A stretch of 64,000 bases of DNA from Orthonyx spaldingii (lineage: Eukaryota > Chordata > Aves > Passeriformes > Orthonychidae). Below the pieces are notes generated by a model, which worked only from the letters and a program-made list of their open reading frames with translations, made no database searches and was not told the DNA's origin. Made by a program: the position numbers and the translations under genes. Below are positions 12,301 to 24,300 of this stretch, piece after piece. Where the stretch lies: positions 2,210,025 through 2,274,024 of the forward strand of contig VZTJ01002639.1 of NCBI GenBank assembly GCA_013397795.1, given 5' to 3'. Position 1 is the stretch's first letter, and each line of letters begins with the position of its first letter.

Positions 12301-15300
12301 TCTGCACTCCAGGACTTCTGCCTTAGGAGCATGAGACACAAATAGCTACCACTCAGCTGAAAATCTTTGTTCCTCCCAAAGGGAAACTTAGCAACTAGAA
12401 AAAATACACACTGCTTTCATTTAGAGATTCACATGCGTGTATGATTCTTTGCATTGTGATTTCACATGTAATGTTTAAGTCTGATTGCACTGAATGTGGC
12501 TTTAGAGGTTTTAACAGAGTTTCACACAGCATCTCTACACCTTACCTACTACTAAGGGTAGAAGTGTGTATCTTAGCAAGTTTTTTCTTCCATCGTGTCA
12601 TACTTTTTCTGAAAAGCCTTGAAAGTATTTGCAATAATGTTTGCCAGATCATCTCAACACAGTTCAACATAAGTGTCACAAAACAGGTCTCTATTTTGGC
12701 TTTTGTTGTGTTAATTTCTCAAATAAGACAAATACAATGGAACTTCTGATGTGTTAATTGGACAGATTAACTGATAAATTCATTCTGTGCCTTCTTTAAC
12801 GTTTGAGAACAATTGCTGCAGGAGTTAATTGATACCTTCTTTCTTTGTGCCTCCACTAATTTTGTAGCATTGTTACTTTTAACCTATGTGGTCTAAGATG
12901 TACACTATGGTCCAAAAATACTTCCTGAAAATATCCCTCTTTGCTACTAGAAGCATCCTTCCTAACTGAAAAAAAGAAAATACTGCAGTTGTTGCCCAGC
13001 TCTCTGATACTTGCTTCTGATCCTTCCTAGAACAATTAAGTAATAAATACAGGGTTTGATTTCATAATGCTATATGTAAATCACTGCCCTAGCTTATGAG
13101 CACCTTTTTTGATACTAAGACTCAAAAACAATATCCTCTATGAATTTCTCCATGAGGTTACAGGGGAGAGCTGCCATAACACCAGAGAGAACCATCTTCA
13201 GCAAACAGGTGAGCAGAACCCCAAAATCTCTCCTTCTCATAGTTTTCCAACCTATTTAATGTCACACCTCGTACTTCTCCTTTCCCTTGAAGCATTTACC
13301 TGCAGTGTATGACTATAGGGCCTTTAGTCTTCGTTGATTTCTGCCTGACCATCTGTACAAACTGGAGGATGCTCTCGGCAGCGTTGGTTGTGGGGACACC
13401 GTGGTCTGGCCAGGCAGTGTAGTTAAAATGCATCACGTCTTGCACCTCATCAGCCTGAGGGGAGAAGCAGAGCAGCAGCGTGTTCACAGACTTTTAGCGG
13501 TGTAATCACACCCAGTCACACTGAGGGCTTTTTTGTCATTTTGTGCTTTACATTTTTCCCCACATACAGCCTAAGAAAGTGAAGCCAGCCAAAAAATTGG
13601 CAAAGAACAAACATGCTATTTGATTACAAAGTGGGGGGGTTATCAGGCCATCATTATTAACAGGGTATGAACTTCTTGTTTCTGAGTTTGGGATTTGCGT
13701 TTTGCTTTTTTCCCTATGGTAGTTCCATTTTATTTTGCTTTTAAATCAAGAACTGTTGCATTTTTCAACTCTGGGCTTTTTTCCTCTTTTTATATAATTC
13801 CCTCTCCTTTTCTCATTTTGCTACAGTTAAAGAACAACACTGTTGGCAAACAGTTAAGCCTGGACTCTTGAGTGAGTTTCTTTTTAAGTTTTAAAGAAAA
13901 AAAACCCAAAAAACAAAAGGGAAGAAAAAATCATTACCAGGGGAAACATTTAGGAAAATACTCATTGCAACAAAAAAATGCTTGCAATGCTAAAAATTCT
14001 ACTGGCTTTAGATGAAGTGAGATCCTCAACACAACACATAAGGTCTTGGGCCAATGGTGAATTGCCAGTGCACAACTTTTTCCACATTCCCTCCATATCC
14101 TTAAACTTTCCTTCATGAGATGGTGCTGGCAACGAACGGATGCAGGAAGCAAAGGTGGAAAAAAATGCCTGAAAGCCTGGAGAGCTTTCATTTGGAAATC
14201 ACATGCTTTCATGTGTGTTTCAATACTTTATAGGTAGACATGATTATTGCAGAATTGCCCTTTCGAAAAATATTTTCAATTCCTCCATTGGTACTTTCAA
14301 GTTTTGAATAATTTATAGCAAGAAGATGTGCCTGAGATATAGAAAAGAAGAAATTCACACATTTGTTGTCAGTAATGATTGGTACCACAGAAGTGTCCGG
14401 AGCTCTGGTACTACTTTTGTTTCAGCCTTGCACTTTGCTGAGGAATTCAGAGACAACAATTTTAGGGCCAGGTTTTGCGATTTGGTCATTTGTCTGTGTG
14501 GAGTGAGGGTAAGGACATCAATCTGTCTTAGGTGTTTTCCACTGAATGCCAGAAATGGACAAAAATTAAAGAAAAGTCTGGACTGAAATTACTCCCACTC
14601 CTTTGGCAGGGCCACACAGTGTTTCACTCACGTAGCTAATTCGGAAACTCCGGTACACCCAGTCCGTGTGCTCCTCCTCGCTCAGCATCTCCACTGTGAT
14701 ATCCCCATATGCAACAGGATCTTCCGTGAAAGGCCAGTAATGATCACATTTCACCTGAAAAGGAGGGAAATCCAGGCATACTTGTATTTATATAAAGATA
14801 CACGTGTATAAAGAAGCACAAGGAAAAGGATACAGAACCTCAGGCTTACAAATGCCTGCACCACTGTTCACTTCCTTCTGCAATAAAAGGCAATTTATCC
14901 TGCAATCACTTCCAATCTGGCCATTCCTGTTCAACTGTGGCCATCAGCTATGTATTGGTTTTCAGAAGGGCAGCTTTAGTACAGTGAAAAATGGAAAAAG
15001 AGTGCCTTTTGTTACTTTTCCTGATATAATAGGTCTAAATGGAACAAAACACTGGGAAAGATAATGTCCCCAAATTATATTCCAGATATTTCTATTATAA
15101 TATCAAGGGAAAATGTAAAGCGTAAAACTTGTATTTTGTAATTATTTAAACTTAAAAGTGCAGAATCACAGAATGCCTGAGATTGGAAGGGACCTCTGGA
15201 TGTCATCCCGTCCAACCCTCTCCCTGCTCAAGTAGTGTCACCTAGAGCCAGCTCTAGACCATGTCTAGGTGACTTTGGAATATCTGCACGCATGGAAAAT

Positions 15301-18300
15301 CCACAAGCCCTGGGCAACCTGTCCCAGTGCTCAGTCACCTTCACAGTAAATGTTTCCTGACTTCAGAAGGAAATTAATATGTTTTGTAAATTTGTGCACT
15401 TCACCTCTTGACCTGTCACTGGGCAAGTCACCACTAAAGGAGTCCCTTGTCTCCGTTCCCTCCCATCAGGCATTTGCACACAGTGACAAGGCCCCTGGAG
15501 CCTTCCCTTTTCCAGGATAAAGAGTCCCAGCTCTCTCAGTCTCTCCTCATGTAAGAGGAGAGGCTCCATAGTAAGGTCAGGGGAGGTAAAAGGGCAGAAA
15601 AAGTTGAAGGTCAGGGATTGTCAAAAAAGTTTGAAGACGGTTGAGGAAGGTTAAAGACAGTCAGGGAAAGTCAAAGAACATCAAATCAGGTCAAAGCAGG
15701 TCAGGTAAGGTCAAAGAAGGTCAAAGAAAACCAGGAAAGATCAAAATAGGTCAGAACAGGTTGAAGAAGGTCAAAGGAAGTCAGGGAAAATCAGAGAAGG
15801 TTGAAGAAGATCGGGGAAAGTCGAAGAATGTGAAATAAGTTCAGGGAATGTCAAAGTAGGTTAAAGAAGATCAAAGAAGGTAAAAAAAGTAAGAAAGGGT
15901 CAAAGAAGGTTAAGGAAGGTCATAAAAGGTCAAAAAGTCAAAGAAGGTCAGGAAAGTCAAAGAAGGTGCAGCAAGTCAGGGAAGGTCCAAGAAGGTCAAA
16001 AAAGGACAAAGAAGCTCAAGAAAGGTCAAAAGAGGTCAGGGAACATCAGGAAATGTCAAAGAAGGTCTGAAATGGGAAGGTAGATGCCATTCCAGGGCTG
16101 GTTGTGATGCTACCTTTTGATCAGAAACAATACAAAGACATTCACTCAGCATAAAAGTGCTGTTTGCAGAGTAGTTTCTTTTACACCACGTACAAGATTT
16201 TGTTACATACCCGTCTTTTCTCATTGCACTGAGTGAGCATAACAATAATTTGTGATTTTTGCTGGAGAACCATCTTCCAAAAATCGTTCCTAGTTTCTGG
16301 CAGTGGTCCTTGGGTTGCAATGTATTCCTGGGGTGAATTATAACCCTAAGAGACAAAGTGATAGGTCTTGCTTACCAACATGGTTACTGCTTCAGAATAT
16401 GTATTTTCCATGGGTTTTTTTTAGCTTGCTCAAGATCATTTGTACTTCTAAAAGTGATTTATAATATAAAGAAATTAAATTTTTTTTGTATTTATTTTAT
16501 GATGACAACCTTTGCCAGATTTTGATGCTCCCAAAGCATATGCAATCTAGAATGAAGGACAGAAGATGAAGCTGTTACCATACAGATCATTTGCCCAGAG
16601 ATCAGGAAAGGCAACATTTAAAAGGCAAGTAATAAGAATTCTAAAAGAAAGTTCCAGCTCCTTACAGATTATGTAATTTTAAGGTTTATTTAGTTATACG
16701 CATAAAGCCAGTCACAGAGACGCAGTCTGCTCATCCCAACCAGTGCCTGTGGTGATTTTCAGTCACTGGGGTCAATGGAACAGGATTATATCCACGTTTA
16801 TGGCATGAGGACTTAAATTAATAAAATATTAATTAGAATTCTGCTTAAAATACTAGAGAAGATGCTGAGTCAACGCTCTTAACAGCTGCTCAGATGCTTT
16901 ATATCCATGTATTCCTTTTCCTATCCCTATCAACATGATTTTGGTTGGAAAGGCTCCTTTCTCCTCTCCAAAACCAAAAGACTGTTATTAAGACTGTAAT
17001 AAAAGACCACAGAATGACCTTTTTGGCATCTGCTATAACCATATTTGCTGAGATTGTATCATCAAAATTGCATTTGGAAAGTTATTTTATATTCCTAGCA
17101 AGAGCAAAAAATTCATCCAACACACAGCATGATCCCAAGCAAATTGGACAATTTCTGTGCCACCACAGTATGTGGATCATAAAATTATTTGCGATTTGGG
17201 AGCGCTTTCCACAAATGGCTTCCTCCAGACATCTCTACAAATCAGCTCAATCCGAGTTTTTGCACTACACAGAATTTGCTGCCTGTTTGTCTGCGTGGGC
17301 TATGTCTGACCTAAGTGACAAATCCCTGTTAGCACAGGGACACAGAGCACCCCTGATTTCTGTGTTTGCAGGGAGGCACTCAGTGCAGAAGAGATTGCCA
17401 GCACTAATATCACATGTTTATCCCAGTTTCAATGGTCAGCACTGTGCTAAAAGTAGAACTAAAGAGATGCAAACATAACTGAACAACTGAAAGGGACCGC
17501 TACTTAAGATCCTGTTATCCACAATCCCACGTCACAGAAGTTTCCTGAGTTGTGCACAGCGCCTTTGAATGCTGGAATGCTTTTCTTTCCCGATTCTCTG
17601 TGAGCTCAGGCACTTGCAGTGTGAGTGCTCAGGTTCATGCTCTGCACACAGAGATGCCAAGTACAGACACTTGGCTCAACAGTGCACACTTGAGCAATGC
17701 CACAGTGGCAGAGAAGTGGCTTCACTGACTCATCCAAGGGCTCCTCCTTTTTCCATAATGTTGACTCAGCTCTCTACAGAGCAGCCAGGGCCAGCTCTAT
17801 CTACAGCAAGACTGCAAAATGCTCATTTGTCTGTGGTCCCCAAGTGAAAGACCTCTTCCTGAAGGGCTGCTGTGGTGCCCTGCCTCCTCTCCACGGAGAG
17901 AGCAGCCCAGAGGATATTGCTCTCCAGCTTACACCAAGCCACAGCACAGGGGCTGCCAGAGGGGCAAACCTTTGCGGCAGTGCCAGGGACAAGCCTAAGT
18001 GACTGCACGAGCTCAGGGGAGAGTGGAAAGAGCCAATGAAGCTTCAGCCAACCCCCAGTGTCAAAATATTTGGCTACAGCTCTGTGTACACTTATCCTCA
18101 AACCGTGGGTGCTACCCCCGGTAGGCGGCTGCTCTCTGCCAGGTGGAGGGAGGCCCACAGGAAGCACCAGGGACGAGGCAGAAACCAGAAGTTCTCTCCA
18201 CGCACCATCTGGGCTGTGTGCATTCTGTGCATTTGGAGTGTCTGGCTTAGCCCTTTTCTCCATGTGCAGTAGAAAGCTAGAAAAATTTCTCATTTAAACA

Positions 18301-21300
18301 TTTATGTTTTTCCTCGCTATCTGAAAAGGCCACTGAATCATTTAATGTTTCCTGCTCATTTCCCTACCAGTCCATTCAAAGTTTCACAAACATTCACAGC
18401 TCACCCAGTGCTACTGGGGCAAAATTTGCCAAAAATCTTTCCCGTCCACTACTTTTTTCTCCCACTCTCTTTTTCTTGGTGGCTGTTCCCTATAAGCAAA
18501 ATATTTGGAAGCTGAAGGAGATGCTGAGAACATGACTGAGCTTCTGGGAGATGTGCTGTTTGCAAGGGCCATGCTCTGACTGGTGTGCAGGACACTGAAC
18601 TTCACTCTGACCAGACTTCTGTACTCACAGGAATGTAGTTGGCATTGATGTAGTCAGATCCCTCTTCTTCATTCATTGAGACTAACCGGACACGACTAAA
18701 ATCATCTGGGAAAGGAAAAAGAAATCAGAAAAATATTGCCCCTCAAATATGGCACTCATCCCCAACTAGGCAAAATTTAAATTAGTCCTATAGGAACATT
18801 AAAAAAATATATATTTAAAAATAGAAAATTCTCATATTTACCAAGAGAGCAACGTTTGCTTCAGCAAACACTGCGTGGACACACCATCATTAATGTTCTG
18901 CAAACAGCCCCTTCAAGTGCTGTCCCTTTGGGCTCCCTTAGGTTTCATTAAAATGGTAAGAGAAATACAGTAACACTACTCAGTAGCATAAATGACCTTG
19001 TGTTTCTCACCTCGAAACTCTTGCCATGATAAACATTTCCAGGAAGCTACATCTATTCAAAGCTAACAAAAAACATCTCTTGCCTGGTTCTCTGTGGGAT
19101 TGTAGAACAGGCTTTTATCAGTCTTAGAAAATCTCCTGATTCTCCAATTTTCTTATTAAAACTCTTCTTTCCCTCTCTAGGGATTTTAGCAGGATTTAGT
19201 GTGTGTTGTACTTACATGGCAGGATATTTGTGTAGCGATTTTTACAGCGATTCATGGGCAGATCAGCAGCAAAGTGGGGTATGTCAAGCCCAATCAGTTT
19301 TAGTTCCTGAGACAGCAGAAAGGAAAATGCGAAGGTCAGCCTCAAAAACAGTCAGAGAATAATTCTTTCTGAAGTGATTACTTGTGGCAGGTACCAGACA
19401 GAAAATGCTCATAAATCACTTTATAAATTGACAGCAGGACTACACTGATTTTCCTTATTTGATGCCTCCGTGTTGGGCTCCAAGCAGCTGGAGAGCAGTG
19501 CTGGGATTTGTCCTCCTGATGTTGCCAACACACTGCTGCCATCCTGGCTGTGACTGAAAATTGTTCCTCTCCACCCATGCTCAGTTAGCCAAAACACTGT
19601 CAGATCAGGGGCTTGTGAAGTTATTTCTGTGGTATTAAGGGTCATCTGCCCCCCTTAAAGGGGCTTCTTCAAGTCCTCAAGTGGCTTTCAGTCTTGGGGG
19701 AATGCTTGGAAGACCTTTCTAGTCATTGCCTGCAGTAGTCACATGTAATATATGGTGCATCAGAGGAATTTTCCATCAGGAAGGGGTCATGGTAACACCC
19801 TGAGAGTCCTCCCCACTCCCTTTCGATGTTTAAGTCTTTGGGAAATAGCCCAAGGATAGGGATGGGGTTTAGTTTTATGCTGCTAAACTGACTTTAAATT
19901 CTGGGTAATTAAGAAAATGCACCCGAACTTGTCTTAGAGAAATCTCCTTGCCCTTACAGAGATTTCTGACGCTACTTCCTCATTTCAATGCTTCCCCTCA
20001 AATTAAGGACATTAAATATATAAAATAAAGCCATTAAAATCCCAAATTCAATTCAGGCTGCCAGCTTGTCCTAAACTTAAAGCAAGTGTGTTGTTCTGAC
20101 AATTAACTCAAACTGAATGTGATGAGCCAGTCCAATCAGTTTACTAAATGCAGGCTTTAACAACACCAAGTTCCACTTTTAAATTCTTCAGAAGAGGAAG
20201 TGAAGCTGGCCCACGCAGCAACACCACACATCAACCAACACAGAGCACACAGGAGCACGCCATGCAGACTTAACATCTTGAAAAAGCTGATCTGGGCATG
20301 GCAGGTAGTAGAGGGCAGAATCCTCAGAGATTTACCTCAAATTGCAGAGAAAATTTATAATCTGAATCTTTGGCCATATCCTTGATGTATCCATCAAAAT
20401 CATCCAGCTGGATGGGGCTTTAAAAGAAAAATACAGAGAAATTAAGTTAAAAAAAAGAAAAATTTCAATTTTTGTAGTACCTTTCATTTTTTTCCCCCTG
20501 AATACTATCAAGTCAGAAATAGTTGCAGCTGTTTGCAACTGCTAATGCTAGACAGCAATAAGGAGGAACCTTGTGGTTCAGGGCCACCAAATGCTGGGTG
20601 TACAGCCCATTACCTGTATCATAATGGCACCAGAAAGAGAAGCTGGGAGAGGGCTGCTGACCCCTCTGGGTGCTCAGTGGGGCAGAGCTGATGATAGGAA
20701 GCACCCTGGTTTAGGGGGCTGGACCTATTCTACCCACAGGCAACCACTGTTCAGAGTGGCCTGTGCACCTTTCCTGTGATCAATCACTGGCCCCTGAACT
20801 GCTTTTTCAGGTGGGTATGTCCCCAAGGGCTTTGCTTATGCAGCAAAATGGATTTCATATTTAGGCATTGATTTTTTTTAACAAGTTCCACCTGAAAAAA
20901 TTCCCCTAAGCCAGCATTTTGAATGCCACTGCCCTGACTGCTTTCTCTGCTGGCTTTGAGAACTATACTCATTTGTCATTAGAAGTCAAACTCTCTTCCC
21001 GGAGAGATGGTGGCTAAAAAAGGTGGTAATAACTATACAAAACCATGGAGCGCCTCAGTAGGTACGAATCAACCTTTATTTAGTAACTCCCATCATTCTA
21101 CACACTTTTTTTGCCAGGTGAGGATCTGTCTCTTAGTCAAGCACAGCCCCTGAACATAACACAGAAATAATTATACTGACGTTCTGAGTAACGAAACACA
21201 GGTAAACGGCTTCCCTCACCTAATTATCATACTCTAATTTACAAGCTACCGAAGCATGTACACAGTAATCTTCTCATTTACTTTGAGGCTATATGCCCAA

Positions 21301-24300
21301 AGGAACCTGTCTTACCACCACTTAATTACTCCTGTTTACCCGCTAGCATTAATCATCTAATGTTCTAGCAACAGCTGTAATGAGAGCCCCATGTCAAGAG
21401 GGAAATATCACTACAAACAAATGCATCCCATTTTTTTCACCATTTGCAGGTTTTAACTAAGGATAAACTCTGTTGAAATCGCTAAGTTGGATAATTGATC
21501 TTTTCCCCAATGACTAATTTTGTGTGTTTTACTACAATCTGTTGAGCAGAACTGCTTTTGTCCTATTATTGTTTGTTTTCTGCCTTTAGATATCTCTCTC
21601 AGGATATGTTTATCAAGAAGTTTTCTATATCTGGAACTGCAATACCACTATGCCATGTACTCCATAATGCATATTTAGTCTAAGACTTATTACTTTAAAT
21701 ATCAAAGAAGTTACATACTTGGTCAGCTTTCTCTTCTTTAATCCATTTTTACTCCTGTAAAAAAAAAAGCAAGTGTTTTTCATTCATTAAACTATTGTAC
21801 ATCCTTTATTCAAAGATAGTACTGATTTAAGAAATTATATTTTTTCATCAGACTCAGGAAATTGGTGATAATAACTTGGAAAATTTTAAGCTGATAGCAA
21901 AATTTCTGTTGACTCCAATGGGATGTATATCCCATTCTATGGCTCCAAGAATGACCTGCCAGTGAAAAGGAAAACCTGTGCCCCACAAAAGCCATGGGTC
22001 CCCTATAAATCCTGACCCAACAGCATCATTGCCTTTGGGTGGGCTGGGGCTGGGTCCCCAGGGCCTGAGCCCACTTGAGCTTGGAAATTGGATGTCAACA
22101 CTAGAGAGCAACTGGGAATGAGAAGCATCTGTTGGGTAAAGGGACAACACCACCACTTGCAAATCAAGAAGAGGTGAAGGAAAAAAGAAAGGGGCTGTCT
22201 CATAACCTGCTTATGATGATAAATGAAGGCAATGGCAAATATCCTACTGACCTCAGCAGGACTCAAGCTTAAACCTTAGATAATTTAATTGACTTTTAAC
22301 AGCTGGAGATAATTGAGCCAGTCATGTAAAACAATGATTTATAAGTGATGTAATTCACTAACCACTGTTGTGAGCAAGTTTTTGAGTGTGTTAAGCAGTA
22401 AAACCCAAAGGATTGGACTTAAGAACTGCCCTGCACCAACTACCACCACGTGCTTTTGGAGTGGAGTGTTTCTGCATTTTGTGGTTTCCACAAAGAAGTT
22501 AAGCAAACAATAATATTAAACACACAAAGAAAGCACCTGCAATAACTTGGCTAGAGGTCTACAAATACTGATCTCCTCTATTCAATCAGCCACAGAGCAC
22601 AAATAGATTCTTGCTTACTCAGAAGGAATTTTAGTAGTGTCAATTCTTAATTCTTGGGCATTAAACAATATCTGTTCATTTGTCACATTATAATGATGTT
22701 ATTTTTAAAGTCACGATGAGATGAAAATGATTTCTAGATCACTTGGTTCACAGTTTCAATTAGTTAAATTAAAGGAGAAGACTTTTAAATTCTAAATAAT
22801 GAAAATATACAGAAAGAAATATTAAAAAGTGGAGTATTTTTATTTTCCTACCCTACGTTTAGAAGTTACATTAAAAACAATACATAATTACTTTCCAAAA
22901 TTAAGTTTGACAAAATGTTCAGTTCCTGGAGCAGCCACAACCTGTAGTAACTTTATTATTTTATCAAAGTGCATTTCCATTTAGATGAGGAGCTTTGCCT
23001 GCAAAGCTATAGCAATACCAGCTTTATATTAATGTGGAGATTAAATATTACAAACCTCTTCAGCCTATCATGTTATCTGTACATTCATATGCACTGTACA
23101 CATAAACTAGTAGTATTTATTTTCCATCTTCAAAGATCTCCTTCCAATGAAATCTTAAAGCTAATTCCACTAAATTATTCAACACATCTCTATCCCCTGT
23201 GACTATGGTAAATCTTTTAATGTCAGGCACAGAAGAATTAATTTGAAAAGAAAAAAAATACCTAAATGCTCTTTATGATTGGAATGCTTCTAAGAACGCT
23301 TCTCCAAGGAACACTTCAAGAGGCAATAAAACAAATGATTGACATACATTTCTCAGCAAGAATTTTGTGTGCTTTGATAAGTCTCAAGAGGCCTTTTTTT
23401 CTTAGCATTGCAATTGTTTCCTGAATGTTCATATATATTTTAAAACAACTTGTGTGCAAAACAAAGACATTTGAAACATTAGCTGGTGTTTCATCTGTTA
23501 TTCCATTTAATCTACAGATTAAAATGCAAAGAGAGGGATTAATCTCATCTCATTCCACTTCAGCTCCTGTAAACTTAATCATCTAGACTAAAATAGGTAG
23601 ACTGATTGAAGAGAAAACCTCTGAAGACACACATCTGGAAAGCTGGGTTAATGTATAATAAAAGAAAAAAGGCAGAGGGGCAAAAGAAGATAACAACACT
23701 TTTTGCAGCAGTGCCGTTGACAGTGGCCACCCCTGGGCTTCTTGACCATTACAGAGCTAAGAGAGGTCAGTGTGACCTGCAGAATAACAACCTGCTTGCC
23801 TGATCCTCCACCACTGTGCAGCTTGAGAGTTAGCTGAGTTTACACCACACAAGTTCCAAACCAACACAAGATTGACCTTGGAGAGCTGTGGAGGACTCCC
23901 ACGTGCTCCTCAGTAGGGTGTGTGTGGAGAACATGCTTTTGTTTTCTCCAGAGAAGTGGACCTTTCTTTACTTGCATAAACACTCTCATTTCTAGGCCCA
24001 CTGAAAATCTGGATGGGTTTTTCTACAGACTCACTGTAACTTAAGGAAAATCAGTCTCAGAAATCCCGATGCTAAGATGTTGGTGTCTGCCTGCCAGGCT
24101 TTGGTGCTGCATGGTAAGACCAGGGAAAACACTTGGGACATAAAATCTTAACCACAGTACCACCTTTTTTGAAAAACCCTATAACTTGGACTCAAGACCA
24201 TCAGGAACTTAAGTTTTTTTATGTGAATTAAGCATTTTTGGATTATAATTAAAATTATAATTATTTGTTAAATGGTTTGTAAAACAGTTCTGGTTCTAAG

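Larger units (their letters stand above)
14755..16210 (-). other. PTPRO: PTPRO intron 20 of window
   Basis: This 1.46-kb intron is largely occupied by a CR1 fragment (15163-15570) and an AGGTCA-type minisatellite (15600-16068), so more than half of it is repeat. Confidence 0.85.

Noticed and set aside
15363..15569. 68-codon open frame on the - strand resembling part of a protein
   Set aside because: It lies within the CR1 3' fragment and reflects non-coding CR1 sequence, not a gene.
15641..15838. 65-codon Lys/Gly/Ser-rich open frame
   Set aside because: It is simply the 10-bp minisatellite translated; the periodic peptide follows from the DNA repeat.
16945..17478. 177-codon open frame on the + strand in intron 19
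   Set aside because: No recognisable domain, no signal or membrane pattern, no splice or promoter context, and it runs antisense inside a well-defined intron. It is best explained as chance.
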